Shown here piece after piece: positions 22,695 to 32,214 of a stretch of DNA of 64,000 nt. Numbering within the stretch: the stretch's first letter is position 1; every line of letters starts with the position of its first letter. Origin of the DNA: Isoptericola sp044389085 (GTDB taxonomy: Bacteria > Actinomycetota > Actinomycetes > Actinomycetales > Cellulomonadaceae); assembly GCF_044389085.1 (NCBI RefSeq), contig NZ_JBIRXP010000004.1, positions 310,001 through 374,000 of the forward strand. The letters run 5' to 3'. Both the position numbers and the translations under genes were made by a program. The notes below the pieces were generated by a model. It was not told the DNA's origin and did not search any database. It saw only the letters and a list, made by a program, of their open reading frames with translations.

Positions 22695-25330
22695 CCGTCA
22701 CGCCGCCCGTCCTGCGCGTCGAGCACCACGCCCAGCCCGCCCTCGGCGTCGGCGAGGACCGCCCCCGGCTGTCCTGGCACGTCGACGCCGCGCACCCGGC
22801 CTACCGGCAGGGGGCGTACGAGGTCGCGTGGCGCACGACGGCGCCGGACGGCGCCGTCGTCGAGGAGGCGACCTCCGTCATGGACGGCGACGCGCAGGTC
22901 CTCGTGCCGTGGCCCGGCGCACCGCTCGCCCCCCGCGCCCGCGCCGAGGTGCGCGTGCGCACCCGGGACGGAGGTGCGGACGGCGCGGGCTGGGGCCCGT
23001 GGAGCGAGCCGGCCGTCGTCGAGCGCGGCCTGACGCCGGACGACTGGACGGCCGAGCTCGTCGGGCCCGGGTACGACGAGGGCCCGGCCGAGGCGCGCCG
23101 CGCGCCGCTGCTGCGCCGCGGGTTCGACGTCCCGGGGAGCACGGTGCGCAGCGCGCGCCTGCACCTCACCGCCCACGGCCTGGTCGAGGCGGAGCTCAAC
23201 GGCCGGCGGGTCGGCCGCGACGAGCTGGTGCCCGGCTGGACCCCCTACGACGACCGCCTGCGCGTGTACGCCTACGACGTCACCGACCTCGTGCGGCCCG
23301 GCGCGAACGCGCTCGGCACGTGGCTGGCCGACGGCTGGTTCCGCGGCCGGTACGGCTTCGACGGCGGCCACCGCGACCTCTACGGCGCGCACGTCGGCGT
23401 GCTGGCCCAGCTCGAGGTGGTGACCGACGCGGGCACGGTCGTGGTGGGCGGCGACGCCGCGTGGCGCAGCGCCCCCGGGCCGCTGACCCGCGCGTCCCTG
23501 TACGACGGCGAGACGTTCGACGCCCGCCTGCTCCCGGCCGGGTGGTCGGAGCCGGGCTTCGACGACTCGGCCTGGTCGCCCGTCGCCGTCCTCCCCCTCG
23601 ACCGCGCCGTGCTCGCCGCGCCCGACGGCCCGCCGGTGCGCTGCACGGGCGAGCTCCCGCCCGTGAGCGTGACCCGCGCCCCGGGCCCGGACGGCGAGGA
23701 CGGCTGGCTCGTCGACTTCGGCCAGAACCACTCGGGCCGCCCCCGGCTCACCGTTCCCGCCGCGCCCGCGGGCACGGTGGTGCGAGTCCGGCACGCCGAG
23801 GTGCTGCAGGACGGCACGCTGTACACGCGCACGCTGCGGGACGCCGCCGCCACGGACGAGGTCGTGCTCGACGGCGCGGGGCTCACCTGGGAGCCGCGGT
23901 TCACCGTGCACGGCTACCGGTACGCGCACGTCACGGGCTGGCCCGGCACACCCACGGAGAAGGACGTCGCCGCGGCGATCGTCTCCCGCGTGCTGCACAG
24001 CGACATGGCGCGCACGGGCTGGTTCGCCAGCAGCGACCCGGCGCTCGACCGGCTGCACGAGAACGTCGTCTGGAGCCTGCGCTCCAACTTCGTCGACATC
24101 CCCACCGACTGCCCGCAGCGCGACGAGCGCCTCGGCTGGACCGGCGACATCCAGGCGTTCGCGCCCACCGCCGCCTTCCTCTACGACGTGCACGGGATGC
24201 TCGCCGACTGGCTGCGCTCGCTGTCCGCGGAGCAGCGGCGGTTCGGCGGCACCGTGCCCGTGTACGTGCCGTGGATCCCGGGCGGCACCTACTGGCAGCC
24301 CACGCAGGACATCGCCGGGTGGGGCGACGCCGCCACCCTGGTGCCGGAGGCGCTGCACCGCGACTCCGCGGACCGCGCCCTGCTCGAGCGGCAGTACGCG
24401 AGTGCCGTCACCTGGGTGGACAAGGTGGCCGGGCTCGCCGGGCCCGACCGGCTGTGGGACACCGGGATGCAGCTGGGCGACTGGCTCGACCCGACGGCGC
24501 CGCCCGAGGACCCGCTGCGCGCGCAGACCGACCCGCATCTCGTGGCCACGGCCTACCTCGCCCGCTCCGCGCGGTCCGTCGCCGAGACGGCCCGCACGCT
24601 CGGCCGCGACGACGACGCCGTCCGGTACGCGACGCTCGCCGACGAGGTCGCCGCCGCGTACCGCAAGCGCTACGTCGACAGCGGCGACGCCACGCACGAC
24701 ACCCAGACGGCCCACGCGCTGGCGATCGTCTTCGACCTGCTCGACGGCGACGACGCGCGCGCCCGGGCGGGCGAGCGGCTCGCCGCCCTGGTGCGCGACG
24801 GCGGGGACACCGTCGGCACCGGGTTCGCCGGCACGCCCCTGGTCACGGACGCCCTGAGCAGCACGGGGCAGCTCGACGCCGCGTACGCGCTGCTGCTCAG
24901 CCACGCCTCACCGTCCTGGCTGGCCATGGTGGACCTGGGCGCCACGACCATCTGGGAGCGCTGGGACAGCATGCTCGCGGACGGCACGGTGAACCCCGGC
25001 GAGATGACGTCGTTCAACCACTACGCCCTGGGGGCGGTGGCCGACTGGCTGCACCGCGTGGTCGCCGGCCTCGCCCCGCTCGAGCCCGGGTACCGCAGGT
25101 TCCGCGTGGCCCCGCGCCCCGGGGGCGGGCTCACCCACGCCTCGGCCCGGCACGTCACGCCGTACGGCACCGCCGAGGTCGCGTGGCGGGTCGAGGACCG
25201 TGCGGACGGGACGGAGCTCGTGGTGCGCTGCGTCGTGCCCGTCGGCGCGACCGCCGAGCTGGACGTGCCGGGCGCGGAGCCGACCGTCGTCGGGCACGGG
25301 GAGCACGAGGTGCGCGTGCGCCGCGGCTGA
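22691..25330 (+). CDS. GH78 alpha-L-rhamnosidase
   Basis: 879 residues without a signal peptide, so cytoplasmic. N-terminal beta-sandwich domains lead to an (alpha/alpha)6 barrel. The catalytic region IPTDCPQRDERLGWTGDIQA carries the GH78 Asp/Glu/Asp set, and the later acid Glu is in TIWERWDSM. The C-terminal beta domain includes SFNHYALGAVADWL. It removes terminal rhamnose from glycosides delivered by the co-translated MFS protein. Its stop abuts the convergent P-type ATPase stop (TGA then TCA, 25328-25333). Confidence 0.95.
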   Translation: MTVTPPVLRVEHHAQPALGVGEDRPRLSWHVDAAHPAYRQGAYEVAWRTTAPDGAVVEEATSVMDGDAQVLVPWPGAPLAPRARAEVRVRTRDGGADGAGWGPWSEPAVVERGLTPDDWTAELVGPGYDEGPAEARRAPLLRRGFDVPGSTVRSARLHLTAHGLVEAELNGRRVGRDELVPGWTPYDDRLRVYAYDVTDLVRPGANALGTWLADGWFRGRYGFDGGHRDLYGAHVGVLAQLEVVTDAGTVVVGGDAAWRSAPGPLTRASLYDGETFDARLLPAGWSEPGFDDSAWSPVAVLPLDRAVLAAPDGPPVRCTGELPPVSVTRAPGPDGEDGWLVDFGQNHSGRPRLTVPAAPAGTVVRVRHAEVLQDGTLYTRTLRDAAATDEVVLDGAGLTWEPRFTVHGYRYAHVTGWPGTPTEKDVAAAIVSRVLHSDMARTGWFASSDPALDRLHENVVWSLRSNFVDIPTDCPQRDERLGWTGDIQAFAPTAAFLYDVHGMLADWLRSLSAEQRRFGGTVPVYVPWIPGGTYWQPTQDIAGWGDAATLVPEALHRDSADRALLERQYASAVTWVDKVAGLAGPDRLWDTGMQLGDWLDPTAPPEDPLRAQTDPHLVATAYLARSARSVAETARTLGRDDDAVRYATLADEVAAAYRKRYVDSGDATHDTQTAHALAIVFDLLDGDDARARAGERLAALVRDGGDTVGTGFAGTPLVTDALSSTGQLDAAYALLLSHASPSWLAMVDLGATTIWERWDSMLADGTVNPGEMTSFNHYALGAVADWLHRVVAGLAPLEPGYRRFRVAPRPGGGLTHASARHVTPYGTAEVAWRVEDRADGTELVVRCVVPVGATAELDVPGAEPTVVGHGEHEVRVRRG

Positions 25331-28087
25331 TCAGGCCCGAACCCGCCGCTGCCGCGCCCGGCCGACCGCCTTGACCACCTCGACGAGCAGGAAGACGACG
25401 ACGGCGAGGCCGAACGTCTTGCCCCACTCCTCGAGGCCGATGGGGGCGGCGTCGAACCAGTCGTGCATGAACGGGGCGTAGACGAACACGCACTGCAGGG
25501 CGATCAGCGCGACGGCGGAGAGCCAGATGACCCGGTTGCCGCGCAGCACGTCCACGGTGAGGCTCGACCGGTCCAGGAACCGGCAGTTGAACAGGTAGGC
25601 GAGCTGGCCGAGCGCCAGCATCGTCACCGCCGTGGTCTGTGCCTCGGCGAGCGGCGCGCCCTGCGCCCGCTCGGCGTAGAACACGAACAGCGTGGCGCCG
25701 CCGATGAGCACGGACACGACGAGGATGCGGCGCACGAACACGGCGTCGAGGATCGACGCCTTCGGGTCGCGCGGCGGGCGGGACATCACGTCGGGCTCCG
25801 CCTTCTCGTAGGCGAGGCCGAGGGACAGCGTGACGGCCGTGATCATGTTGATCCACAGCACCTGCACGGGCGCGAGCGGCAGCACCAGGCCGAAGAGCAC
25901 GGCCACGAGGATGACGAGCGACTGCGCGCCGTTGGTGGGCAGCAGGAAGAGCACCGACTTGCGGATGTTGTCGTAGATCCGCCGCCCCTCCTCCACGGCC
26001 CGCTCGATGGTCGCGAAGTTGTCGTCGGCGAGCACCACCTCGGCCGCGTCCTTGGTCGCCTCCGTGCCCTTGATGCCCATCGCGACGCCGACGTCCGCCT
26101 GCGTGAGCGCGGGGGCGTCGTTGACGCCGTCGCCCGTCATGGCGACCACCTCGCCGTGCGCCTGCAGCGCTGAGACGATGCGGATCTTGTGCTCGGGGCT
26201 GGTGCGCGCGTACACGTGCACGTCCTGCACGACGGCGCGCAGCTGCTCGGTGGTCATCGCCTCCAGCTCGGCGCCGGTGAGGACCGCGGGCCCCGTGCCG
26301 TCGGAGGAGTCCTCGTCGCGCACGATGCCCATCTCGCGGCCGATCGCCACGGCGGTGCCCGCGTGGTCGCCGGTGATCATCGTGACGGCGATGCCGGCGT
26401 CGCGGCACTGCGCGATGGCGTCGATCGCCTCCGGGCGGGGCGGGTCGACGATGCCGACCAGGCCGCACAGCTCGAGGCCGGTGAGGGAGTCGGCGAGGTT
26501 GCCGGACGGCGCGGAGCCCACGACCGGCCGCCGGGCCGCCGCGAGGACCCGCAGGCCGCGACCGCCGATCTCGTCGATCTGCGCCTCCCAGAACGCGCGG
26601 TCGATCGGCTGCGGGCTGCCGTCCGGGCCGGTCTGCGTGGTGCAGCGGTCCAGCACCCGGTCGGGCGCACCCTTGACGTGCACGACCTCCGCGCCGTCGG
26701 GGGCGCGGTCGAGGGTGGCCATGTACTTGTTCTCGGACTCGAACGGCACGAGGTCCCGCCGCGACCAGCCCGTCGTCTCGAAGCCGGCCTTCATGCCGAG
26801 GCTGCGCAGGGCGCCCTCCGTCGGCTCGCCGACCAGCCGCCATGCCTCGCCGCCCTCGCCGCCCGCGTCGCCGGGCACCACGCGCGCGTCGTTGCACAGC
26901 ATCATCGCGGCGACGACGGCCGTGAGGTCGTGGTCCTCCGCGAGGTCGGCGTGCCGCGCCCCCTCGCCCGCGAGCGTGAGCTCGCCCTCGGGCGCGTACC
27001 CCGCGCCCGCGACGTCGAACGACCGGCCGGCGGTGCGCACCAGGCGCGCCGTCATCTCGTTCTTGGTGAGCGTGCCCGTCTTGTCCGAGCAGATCGTCGT
27101 GACGGAGCCGAGCGTCTCGACGGCGGGCAGCTTGCGCGTGATGGCGCGGCGGCGGGCCATCTGCTGCACGCCGAGCGCGAGGGTGATCGTCACCAGGGCG
27201 GGCAGGCCCTCGGGGACGGCGGCGACCGCGAACCCGATGGACGCCGACACGAGCTCCGGCACGGAGAAGTCGTGCACCACGCGGCCGATGACGACCATCA
27301 CCACGGCCATGCCCAGGATGAGCACCGCGAGCAGCTTGCCGAACCGGTCGAGCTGCTTGGTCAGCGGCGTCTCCAGGCTGGTGACCTCGGAGATCATCGT
27401 CTGGATGCGGCCGATCTCGGTGCGCTCTCCGGTGGCCGTGACGACGCCCACGCCCTGGCCCGCGGCCACGAGTGTGCCCGAGAACAGCATGCTGGTGCGG
27501 TCGCCGACGCCGGCGTCGGGGTCGACGGCGTCGACCCGCTTGCTCGCCGCGACCGACTCCCCCGTGAGGGCCGACTCCTCGACGCGCAGGTTGGTGGCCT
27601 GCAGCAGCCGCACGTCCGCGGGCACCCGGTCGCCCGAGCGCACGCGCACCACGTCGCCCGGCACGACGTCGTCGGCGTCGATCTTGGCCCACGCCCCGTC
27701 GCGGCGGGCCTCCGCGTGCACGGACAGCATCTGCCGGATGCCGTTCAGCGCGCTCTCGGCCCGCCCCTCCTGGATGAACCCGATCGCCGCGTTCACGACC
27801 GCGACCAGCAGGATCACCGTGAAGTCGACCCAGTCGCCGAGGATCGCCTTGAGCACCGCGGAGACCAGCAGGATGTAGATGAGCACGTCGTCGAAGTGCA
27901 CGAGGATCCGCTTCCACAGCGGGTCCTTCTCCGGCGGCGGCAGCCGGTTGGGGCCCACCTCCGCGAGCCGTGCCGCGGCGTCGGCGGCGGCCAGGCCGCC
28001 GTCGTCGGTCCGGAGCGAGGCGAGCACGTCCTGCGGTGGCGACGCCCACGGCGCCTGCTGGTCCAGCGCGGTTCCCATGGCGCCCAT
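25331..28087 (-). CDS. P-type cation-transporting ATPase (P2 class)
   Basis: 918 residues. The cation ATPase N-terminal domain, actuator TGES (ESALTGESVAASKR), helix-4 PEGLPALVTITLALG, phosphorylation loop CSDKTGTLTKNEMTA, nucleotide-domain KGAPDRVL, and hinge MTGDGVNDAPAL are all intact. The six C-terminal helices end in a basic tail. The PEGLP motif fits Ca2+ or Na+/K+-like P2 pumps rather than heavy-metal P1B pumps. ATG 28087 has AGGGG upstream; ATG 28078 is a possible alternative. The gene appears monocistronic. Confidence 0.93.
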   Translation of the reverse strand: MGAMGTALDQQAPWASPPQDVLASLRTDDGGLAAADAAARLAEVGPNRLPPPEKDPLWKRILVHFDDVLIYILLVSAVLKAILGDWVDFTVILLVAVVNAAIGFIQEGRAESALNGIRQMLSVHAEARRDGAWAKIDADDVVPGDVVRVRSGDRVPADVRLLQATNLRVEESALTGESVAASKRVDAVDPDAGVGDRTSMLFSGTLVAAGQGVGVVTATGERTEIGRIQTMISEVTSLETPLTKQLDRFGKLLAVLILGMAVVMVVIGRVVHDFSVPELVSASIGFAVAAVPEGLPALVTITLALGVQQMARRRAITRKLPAVETLGSVTTICSDKTGTLTKNEMTARLVRTAGRSFDVAGAGYAPEGELTLAGEGARHADLAEDHDLTAVVAAMMLCNDARVVPGDAGGEGGEAWRLVGEPTEGALRSLGMKAGFETTGWSRRDLVPFESENKYMATLDRAPDGAEVVHVKGAPDRVLDRCTTQTGPDGSPQPIDRAFWEAQIDEIGGRGLRVLAAARRPVVGSAPSGNLADSLTGLELCGLVGIVDPPRPEAIDAIAQCRDAGIAVTMITGDHAGTAVAIGREMGIVRDEDSSDGTGPAVLTGAELEAMTTEQLRAVVQDVHVYARTSPEHKIRIVSALQAHGEVVAMTGDGVNDAPALTQADVGVAMGIKGTEATKDAAEVVLADDNFATIERAVEEGRRIYDNIRKSVLFLLPTNGAQSLVILVAVLFGLVLPLAPVQVLWINMITAVTLSLGLAYEKAEPDVMSRPPRDPKASILDAVFVRRILVVSVLIGGATLFVFYAERAQGAPLAEAQTTAVTMLALGQLAYLFNCRFLDRSSLTVDVLRGNRVIWLSAVALIALQCVFVYAPFMHDWFDAAPIGLEEWGKTFGLAVVVFLLVEVVKAVGRARQRRVRA

Positions 28088-28120
28088 TCGACCCCTGTTC
28101 AGCGCCGGGCGCGCGGCGGG

Positions 28121-29869
28121 TCAGCGACCTGTGTCGTACGACACCGACCCGCCGCCGAACTCCTGCGCTCGCAGCCAGGCGAGGTGCGCGTGCACCAGCG
28201 GCAGCACGGACGCGCCCTCACCGCTGGCGGACGCGACCCGCTTCATCGAGCCGGCGCGCACGTCCCCGACGGCGAACACGCCGCGCAGCGTCGTCTCGAG
28301 GCTGGCCGGCGGACGACCGTCCACCCAGCCGTCCTGCGGCACGTCACGACCGGTGAGGACGAAGCCGTGGTCGTCCAGCGCGACGCCGCCCGGCAGCCAG
28401 CCGCAGTCGGGGTCGGCCCCCAGCAGGCAGAAGAGGCCGTCGGCGTGCGTCTTCGACCGCTCGCCCGTGTCGAGGTCCTCGGTGACGAGCCACTGCAGGC
28501 GACCGTCTCCCCCGCCGTCCACCACCGCCGTGCGCGGGCGCACCGCGATCGTCGGCGTCGCGGCGATCTCGCGGACCAGGTAGTCCGACATCGTCGCGGC
28601 GAGGTCCTCCCGCCGCACGAGGATCGTCACCGAGCCGGCGAACTTCGCCAGGTGCACGGCGGCCTGCCCCGCCGAGTTCCCCCCGCCGACGACGACGACG
28701 TCCCGGTCGGTCATCTCGCGCGCCATCGAGCTCGCCGCGCCGTAGTGCACGCCGGCGCCGACCAGGTCGTCGACGCCGGGCACCCCGAGGCGGCGGTAGG
28801 ACACGCCGGTGGCGAGCACGACCGTGCGCGCGCACAGCTGCGCGCCGTCCACGTGCACGTGGTGGTGCTCCGGCTCGTCGGCCGGTCCGGGCTCGATCCG
28901 CACCACCGGGCGCCCCGTGTAGAAGCGGGCGCCGAAGCGGCCCGCCTGGATGCGGGAGCGCAGCGCCAGCCGCATCCCGGAGATGCCGCGCGGGAAGCCC
29001 AGGTAGTTGCGGATCATCGAGCTCGACCCGGCCTGCCCGCCGATCGCGTCACGCTCCAGCACCACCGTCGCCAGGCCCTCGGACGCCGCGTACACCGCGG
29101 CCGCGAGCCCGGCCGGGCCCGCCCCCACGACCGCGACGTCCGCGATCTCGCCCGGCGGGATGGAGTCGTAGCCGCCGTACATCGCCTCCGCCACGGCGGG
29201 GGCCGTCGCGCCCGAGAGCACCCGCCCGGCGAACGTGCGCACCACCGGCAGGACGGCGCCCGGGCCGGCCTCCCCGAGGATCTCGCGCGCCGCCGCGTCG
29301 TCCGGCGCGAGCACCCGGTTCGGGACGCCGAGCCGCTCGAGCAGGTCGCGGACGGCGGCCGCGTCGCGGTCGCCCGGCTCGGCGACGATCTCCGTGGACG
29401 TCACGGTGGGGCGCGCCACCGACCAGCCCCACTCCGACAGCAGCTCGACCAGGGCGGTGTGGAACTCCTCGTCCCGCGCGCCGCGCGGGATGCCGACGAA
29501 GGTGTCCATGTCGCGGCGCAGCAGCGCGGCCCGCATCTCGTCCAGGGCCTCGGCGTACTCGTCCCCGGGGACCAGCGCGACCCGCCGCGCCGTCGACACC
29601 ACCGCCGGGACCTGGTGCAGCAGCTCGACGCCCGCAGCGTCCGGCAGCCGGCGCTCCGCGGCGATCATCGCGACCGGCTCCCGCGCGGCCACCAGGTCGC
29701 GCAGCCGGTCCAGGGCCGCGTCGGCGCTGCGCACGAGCTCCACCCGGTAGTCGCGGTCGTACCGGGCGCGGAACTCCTCCTCCACCTGCCGCGCGTGGGC
29801 ATCGGCGACGAGCAGGACCACGGGGCGGTCGGCGGGGTTCTCGGCGCGTGCTTCGAGGCGCTCGGGCAT
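28121..29869 (-). CDS. Pseudo-receiver fused to a thioredoxin-reductase-like flavoprotein
   Basis: 582 residues in three parts: a receiver-like domain (about 15-130), a short GrpE/thioredoxin-like linker with VTSTEIVAEPGDRDAAAVRDL (glutaredoxin-like), and an FAD/NAD(P)H reductase domain with VAVVGAGPAGLAAAVYA, GGQAG and VVVVGGGNSAGQAA. The usual phospho-Asp position reads AMIAAERRLPD, i.e. Glu replaces Asp, and the TrxR redox CxxC is absent (GVHYGAASSMAREM). It belongs to the group annotated as fused response regulator/TrxR, which commonly lacks CxxC. TACCCT lies 6 nt before ATG 29869 (leaderless). Confidence 0.88.
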   Translation of the reverse strand: MPERLEARAENPADRPVVLLVADAHARQVEEEFRARYDRDYRVELVRSADAALDRLRDLVAAREPVAMIAAERRLPDAAGVELLHQVPAVVSTARRVALVPGDEYAEALDEMRAALLRRDMDTFVGIPRGARDEEFHTALVELLSEWGWSVARPTVTSTEIVAEPGDRDAAAVRDLLERLGVPNRVLAPDDAAAREILGEAGPGAVLPVVRTFAGRVLSGATAPAVAEAMYGGYDSIPPGEIADVAVVGAGPAGLAAAVYAASEGLATVVLERDAIGGQAGSSSMIRNYLGFPRGISGMRLALRSRIQAGRFGARFYTGRPVVRIEPGPADEPEHHHVHVDGAQLCARTVVLATGVSYRRLGVPGVDDLVGAGVHYGAASSMAREMTDRDVVVVGGGNSAGQAAVHLAKFAGSVTILVRREDLAATMSDYLVREIAATPTIAVRPRTAVVDGGGDGRLQWLVTEDLDTGERSKTHADGLFCLLGADPDCGWLPGGVALDDHGFVLTGRDVPQDGWVDGRPPASLETTLRGVFAVGDVRAGSMKRVASASGEGASVLPLVHAHLAWLRAQEFGGGSVSYDTGR

Positions 29870-29954
29870 GCGGTCAGGGTAGGCGGCCCGGGAATCCTGA
29901 GCAGATCTTGAGGCAAACCTGCCCCCGCCCCGAGGTCCTCTCGAGGTTCGCCCC

Positions 29955-29970
29955 GCAGGATCGATCCTGC
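29955..29970. promoter_or_regulatory. Perfect 16-bp palindrome in a 252-bp intergenic region
   Basis: GCAGGATCGATCCTGC is a perfect palindrome, followed at 30034-30061 by an 8-bp inverted repeat (CCGTGCAC / GTGCACGG). Both lie between the divergent flavoprotein and Hpt-like genes. They could be an operator and a leader hairpin; nothing else was seen in this region. Confidence 0.3.
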
Positions 29971-30121
29971 TCGACCCCACGATCACCTCCCGGAGCGCCA
30001 TGTCGATCCCGCCGCCCGGACCCCCCGGGCCCGCCGTGCACACCTCCCCCTGGGTGCACGGTCACGGCCTGCGGCCGGCGGGACCCAGGGCGCTCCGGGA
30101 GGAACCATCCGGGGGCCGGCC

Positions 30122-30499
30122 ATGAACCCGTCCCTGACGCCCACCATGGCCGCCGCCTGGCAGTCGCTCGAGGACGACCTCGACGGGGACCGCGCGGCGG
30201 TCGCCGGCTTCGCGGGCTCCTGGGCGGGCCTCCTGCCCCACCGCACCGGCGCGCTCCTCGGCGCGCTCGCGCACGCCGACGCCGACGGGGCACGGGAGGT
30301 GCTGCTGACCCTCGCCGTCACCGCGGACATGCTCGGGATGGACCGCCTCGCCGAGGCCGCGACGCAAGGGCTGGACGCCCTCGATCACGAGGGGGTCGCG
30401 GGGGCGCAGCGGCACGTCGACCAGATCGCCGACGAGGCCCGCTCCGCCGCGATCGTCGTCGCCGGGGCGCTCGCTCAGGAGGGTTGGTCGAACCTGTAG
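30122..30499 (+). CDS. Hpt-like helical protein lacking the phospho-histidine
   Basis: 125 residues, all-helical. The stretch LLTLAVTADMLGMDRLAEAA follows the Hpt pattern AHTLKGSAxxLGAxxLA, but the position of the phosphorylated His is Leu and the Lys-Gly is Ala-Val. A second helix pair (HVDQIADEARSAAIVVAGAL) completes the bundle. The gene converges with the OmpR-type regulator and overlaps its 3' end by 25 bp. A role as phosphate relay is therefore unlikely; a docking or sequestering partner is possible. Family assignment is by pattern only. Confidence 0.6.
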   Translation: MNPSLTPTMAAAWQSLEDDLDGDRAAVAGFAGSWAGLLPHRTGALLGALAHADADGAREVLLTLAVTADMLGMDRLAEAATQGLDALDHEGVAGAQRHVDQIADEARSAAIVVAGALAQEGWSNL

Positions 30500-31236
30500 C
30501 CCACGCCCCGCACGGTGCGGATCCAGCGCGGCGACGCCGCGTCGTCACCGAGCTTGCGGCGCAGGTTCGTCAGGTGCACCTCGACGCTGCGGCGGTCCTG
30601 GTCGGTGACCAGGGTGCCGGTGTCGTACTCGTCCCCCCACAGCACGCGCACCAGCGCGTCCTTGGGGATAGCACGGCCGGGCGCGTCCACGAGCGCGCCG
30701 AGCAGGTCGAACTCGCTGCGCGTGAGGTGCACCTCCGTCCCGTCGACCGCGACCGTGCGTGCCGCGACGTTGACGACGAGCCCGTCGGCGGCGGCCGCCC
30801 CGGCCGCCCCGCCCCCCGCCGGGAGCACGCCGTGGCGGGGGCGGCGCAGCATCGCCTCGATCCGGGCGCGCAGCTCCCGGGGCCGGAACGGCTTGGTCTG
30901 GTAGTCGTCCGCACCGGCGTCCAGCCCCATGAGGGCGTCGATCTCGTCCGTACGGGCGGTGAGCATCACGACGTACGTGTCGGACACGGTGCGGATCCGG
31001 CGGCACACCTCGAAGCCGTCGATGTCGGGCAGGCCCACGTCGAGGGTCGTGACCAGCGGGTCGAAGGTGCGCACCAGCTCGACGCCCTCGCGCCCCGACG
31101 CCGCGGTACGCGTGGCGAAACCCGCCTGCGACAGCACTGCCTCCAGCAGGTCGCGCACGTCAGGGTCGTCCTCCACGACGACAGCCGTGCGCTCGCGGGC
31201 GTCGAGGCCGCTCCGTGGGTGGGGTCCGGCGAGCAT
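30475..31236 (-). CDS. OmpR/PhoB-family response regulator
   Basis: 253 residues. The receiver has the acidic pair VVVEDDPD, phospho-Asp in TTLDVGLPDIDG, Thr in VVMLTARTDE and Lys in YQTKPFRPREL, so it looks phosphorylatable. The C-terminal winged helix includes LTRSEFDLLGAL and SVEVHLTNLRRKLGD, ending WIRTVRGVGYRF. No sensor kinase gene is adjacent. ATG 31236 is preceded 6 nt upstream by TAGCGT, a leaderless start. The 3' end overlaps the convergent Hpt-like gene. Confidence 0.93.
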   Translation of the reverse strand: MLAGPHPRSGLDARERTAVVVEDDPDVRDLLEAVLSQAGFATRTAASGREGVELVRTFDPLVTTLDVGLPDIDGFEVCRRIRTVSDTYVVMLTARTDEIDALMGLDAGADDYQTKPFRPRELRARIEAMLRRPRHGVLPAGGGAAGAAAADGLVVNVAARTVAVDGTEVHLTRSEFDLLGALVDAPGRAIPKDALVRVLWGDEYDTGTLVTDQDRRSVEVHLTNLRRKLGDDAASPRWIRTVRGVGYRFDQPS

Positions 31237-31335
31237 GACGACACGCTAGCGGGGGGCCGTCCACGACGCAGCGCGCGCCACACCTCCCTAGACTCGCCGA
31301 GGGCGGCGACCGGACCCGCCGGAGAGGGCGTCACC

Positions 31336-31626
31336 ATGACCAGCACGTGCTCCCACCTCGACCAGATCGTCCCCGTCGCGCCCGAGGCCACCGGCGAGTG
31401 CCCCGAGTGCGTGGCCGCCGGCGGCACCTGGGTGCACCTGCGCGCCTGCCTGGAGTGCGGGCACGTCGGGTGCTGCGACTCGTCGCCGTCGCGGCACGCG
31501 ACCGCGCACTTCCACGCCACCGCGCACCCCGTGATGCGCTCCCTGGAGCCCGGCGAGCACTGGGGCTACTGCTTCCCGGAGGAGCTCCTCATCCCCGGCC
31601 GGGAGATGCCCGCCGCCGCGGGCTGA
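31336..31626 (+). CDS. UBP-type zinc finger protein
   Basis: 96 residues, essentially one ZnF-UBP domain: CSHLDQI, ECPECVAAGGTWVHLRACL, CGHVGCCDSSPSRHATAHFH and HPVMRSLEPGEHWGYCF contain all zinc ligands in order. In eukaryotes this fold binds the free C-terminus of ubiquitin; bacterial stand-alone versions have no proven role but are often found near TrxR-like fused regulators such as the one at 28121. GGAGAGGG precedes ATG 31336. It is divergent from the OmpR regulator. Confidence 0.93.
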   Translation: MTSTCSHLDQIVPVAPEATGECPECVAAGGTWVHLRACLECGHVGCCDSSPSRHATAHFHATAHPVMRSLEPGEHWGYCFPEELLIPGREMPAAAG

Positions 31627-31650
31627 CGCCGCAGGCGCGGCCTCGCGGTC

Positions 31651-32214
31651 TCAGCCCCGCGCGCCGCGCCCGGCGATGCTGCGGTTCGTGCGGGCGACCG
31701 CCGCACGCTCGTCCTCCGACAGACCGGCGCGGTGCAGGATCCGGCCCAGCACGTCGCTCTTGAGCAGCAGGTACTCGTCGATGTCCGCGGCCTCGGTCGC
31801 CGCACGCCGCTTGACCGGGCCGTACTCGTCGCGCAGCTCCGGGTCGGCGCGCAGGGTGTCCCGGACGCCCAGGTGGTTGCGCAGCGCGAGGGACCCTTCG
31901 ACCACGACGTAGGTGTGGGTCGGCGCGAAGCGTGCGGGCGCCTCGAAGGCGTACCGGCCCGGGATGCCCAGGTCGCCGCGCGGCACGAGGCCGAGACCGG
32001 CGAGGGCCGCGGACGCCGCGTCGACGTCGGCCTCGTCCACCACGACGTCGACGTCGATCACCGGCTTGGCCGCGAGGCCCGGGACCGACGTGCTGCCCAC
32101 GTGCTCGATGCTGCGGTACGGCGCCCCGGCCTCGGCCAGGGCCCGCGCGTACGCGGCGCGGAGCTCCTCGAAGCGCGCGGGCCAGCCCGGGTGGTACTCG
32201 ACGACGGTGATCAC
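31651..32214 (-). CDS. GrpB family protein (UPF0157, nucleotidyltransferase fold)
   Basis: 187 residues from GTG 32214. HPGWPARFEELRAAYARAL, IEHVGSTSVPGLAAKPVIDV (the GS-containing nucleotidyltransferase loop with DVDVVV) and LRNHLGVRDTLRADP are diagnostic. Function is not established; a CoaE-fused or stand-alone nucleotidyltransferase role has been suggested for the family. GTGA overlap (32211-32214) couples it to the CotH-like gene upstream. Confidence 0.9.
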   Translation of the reverse strand: MITVVEYHPGWPARFEELRAAYARALAEAGAPYRSIEHVGSTSVPGLAAKPVIDVDVVVDEADVDAASAALAGLGLVPRGDLGIPGRYAFEAPARFAPTHTYVVVEGSLALRNHLGVRDTLRADPELRDEYGPVKRRAATEAADIDEYLLLKSDVLGRILHRAGLSEDERAAVARTNRSIAGRGARG

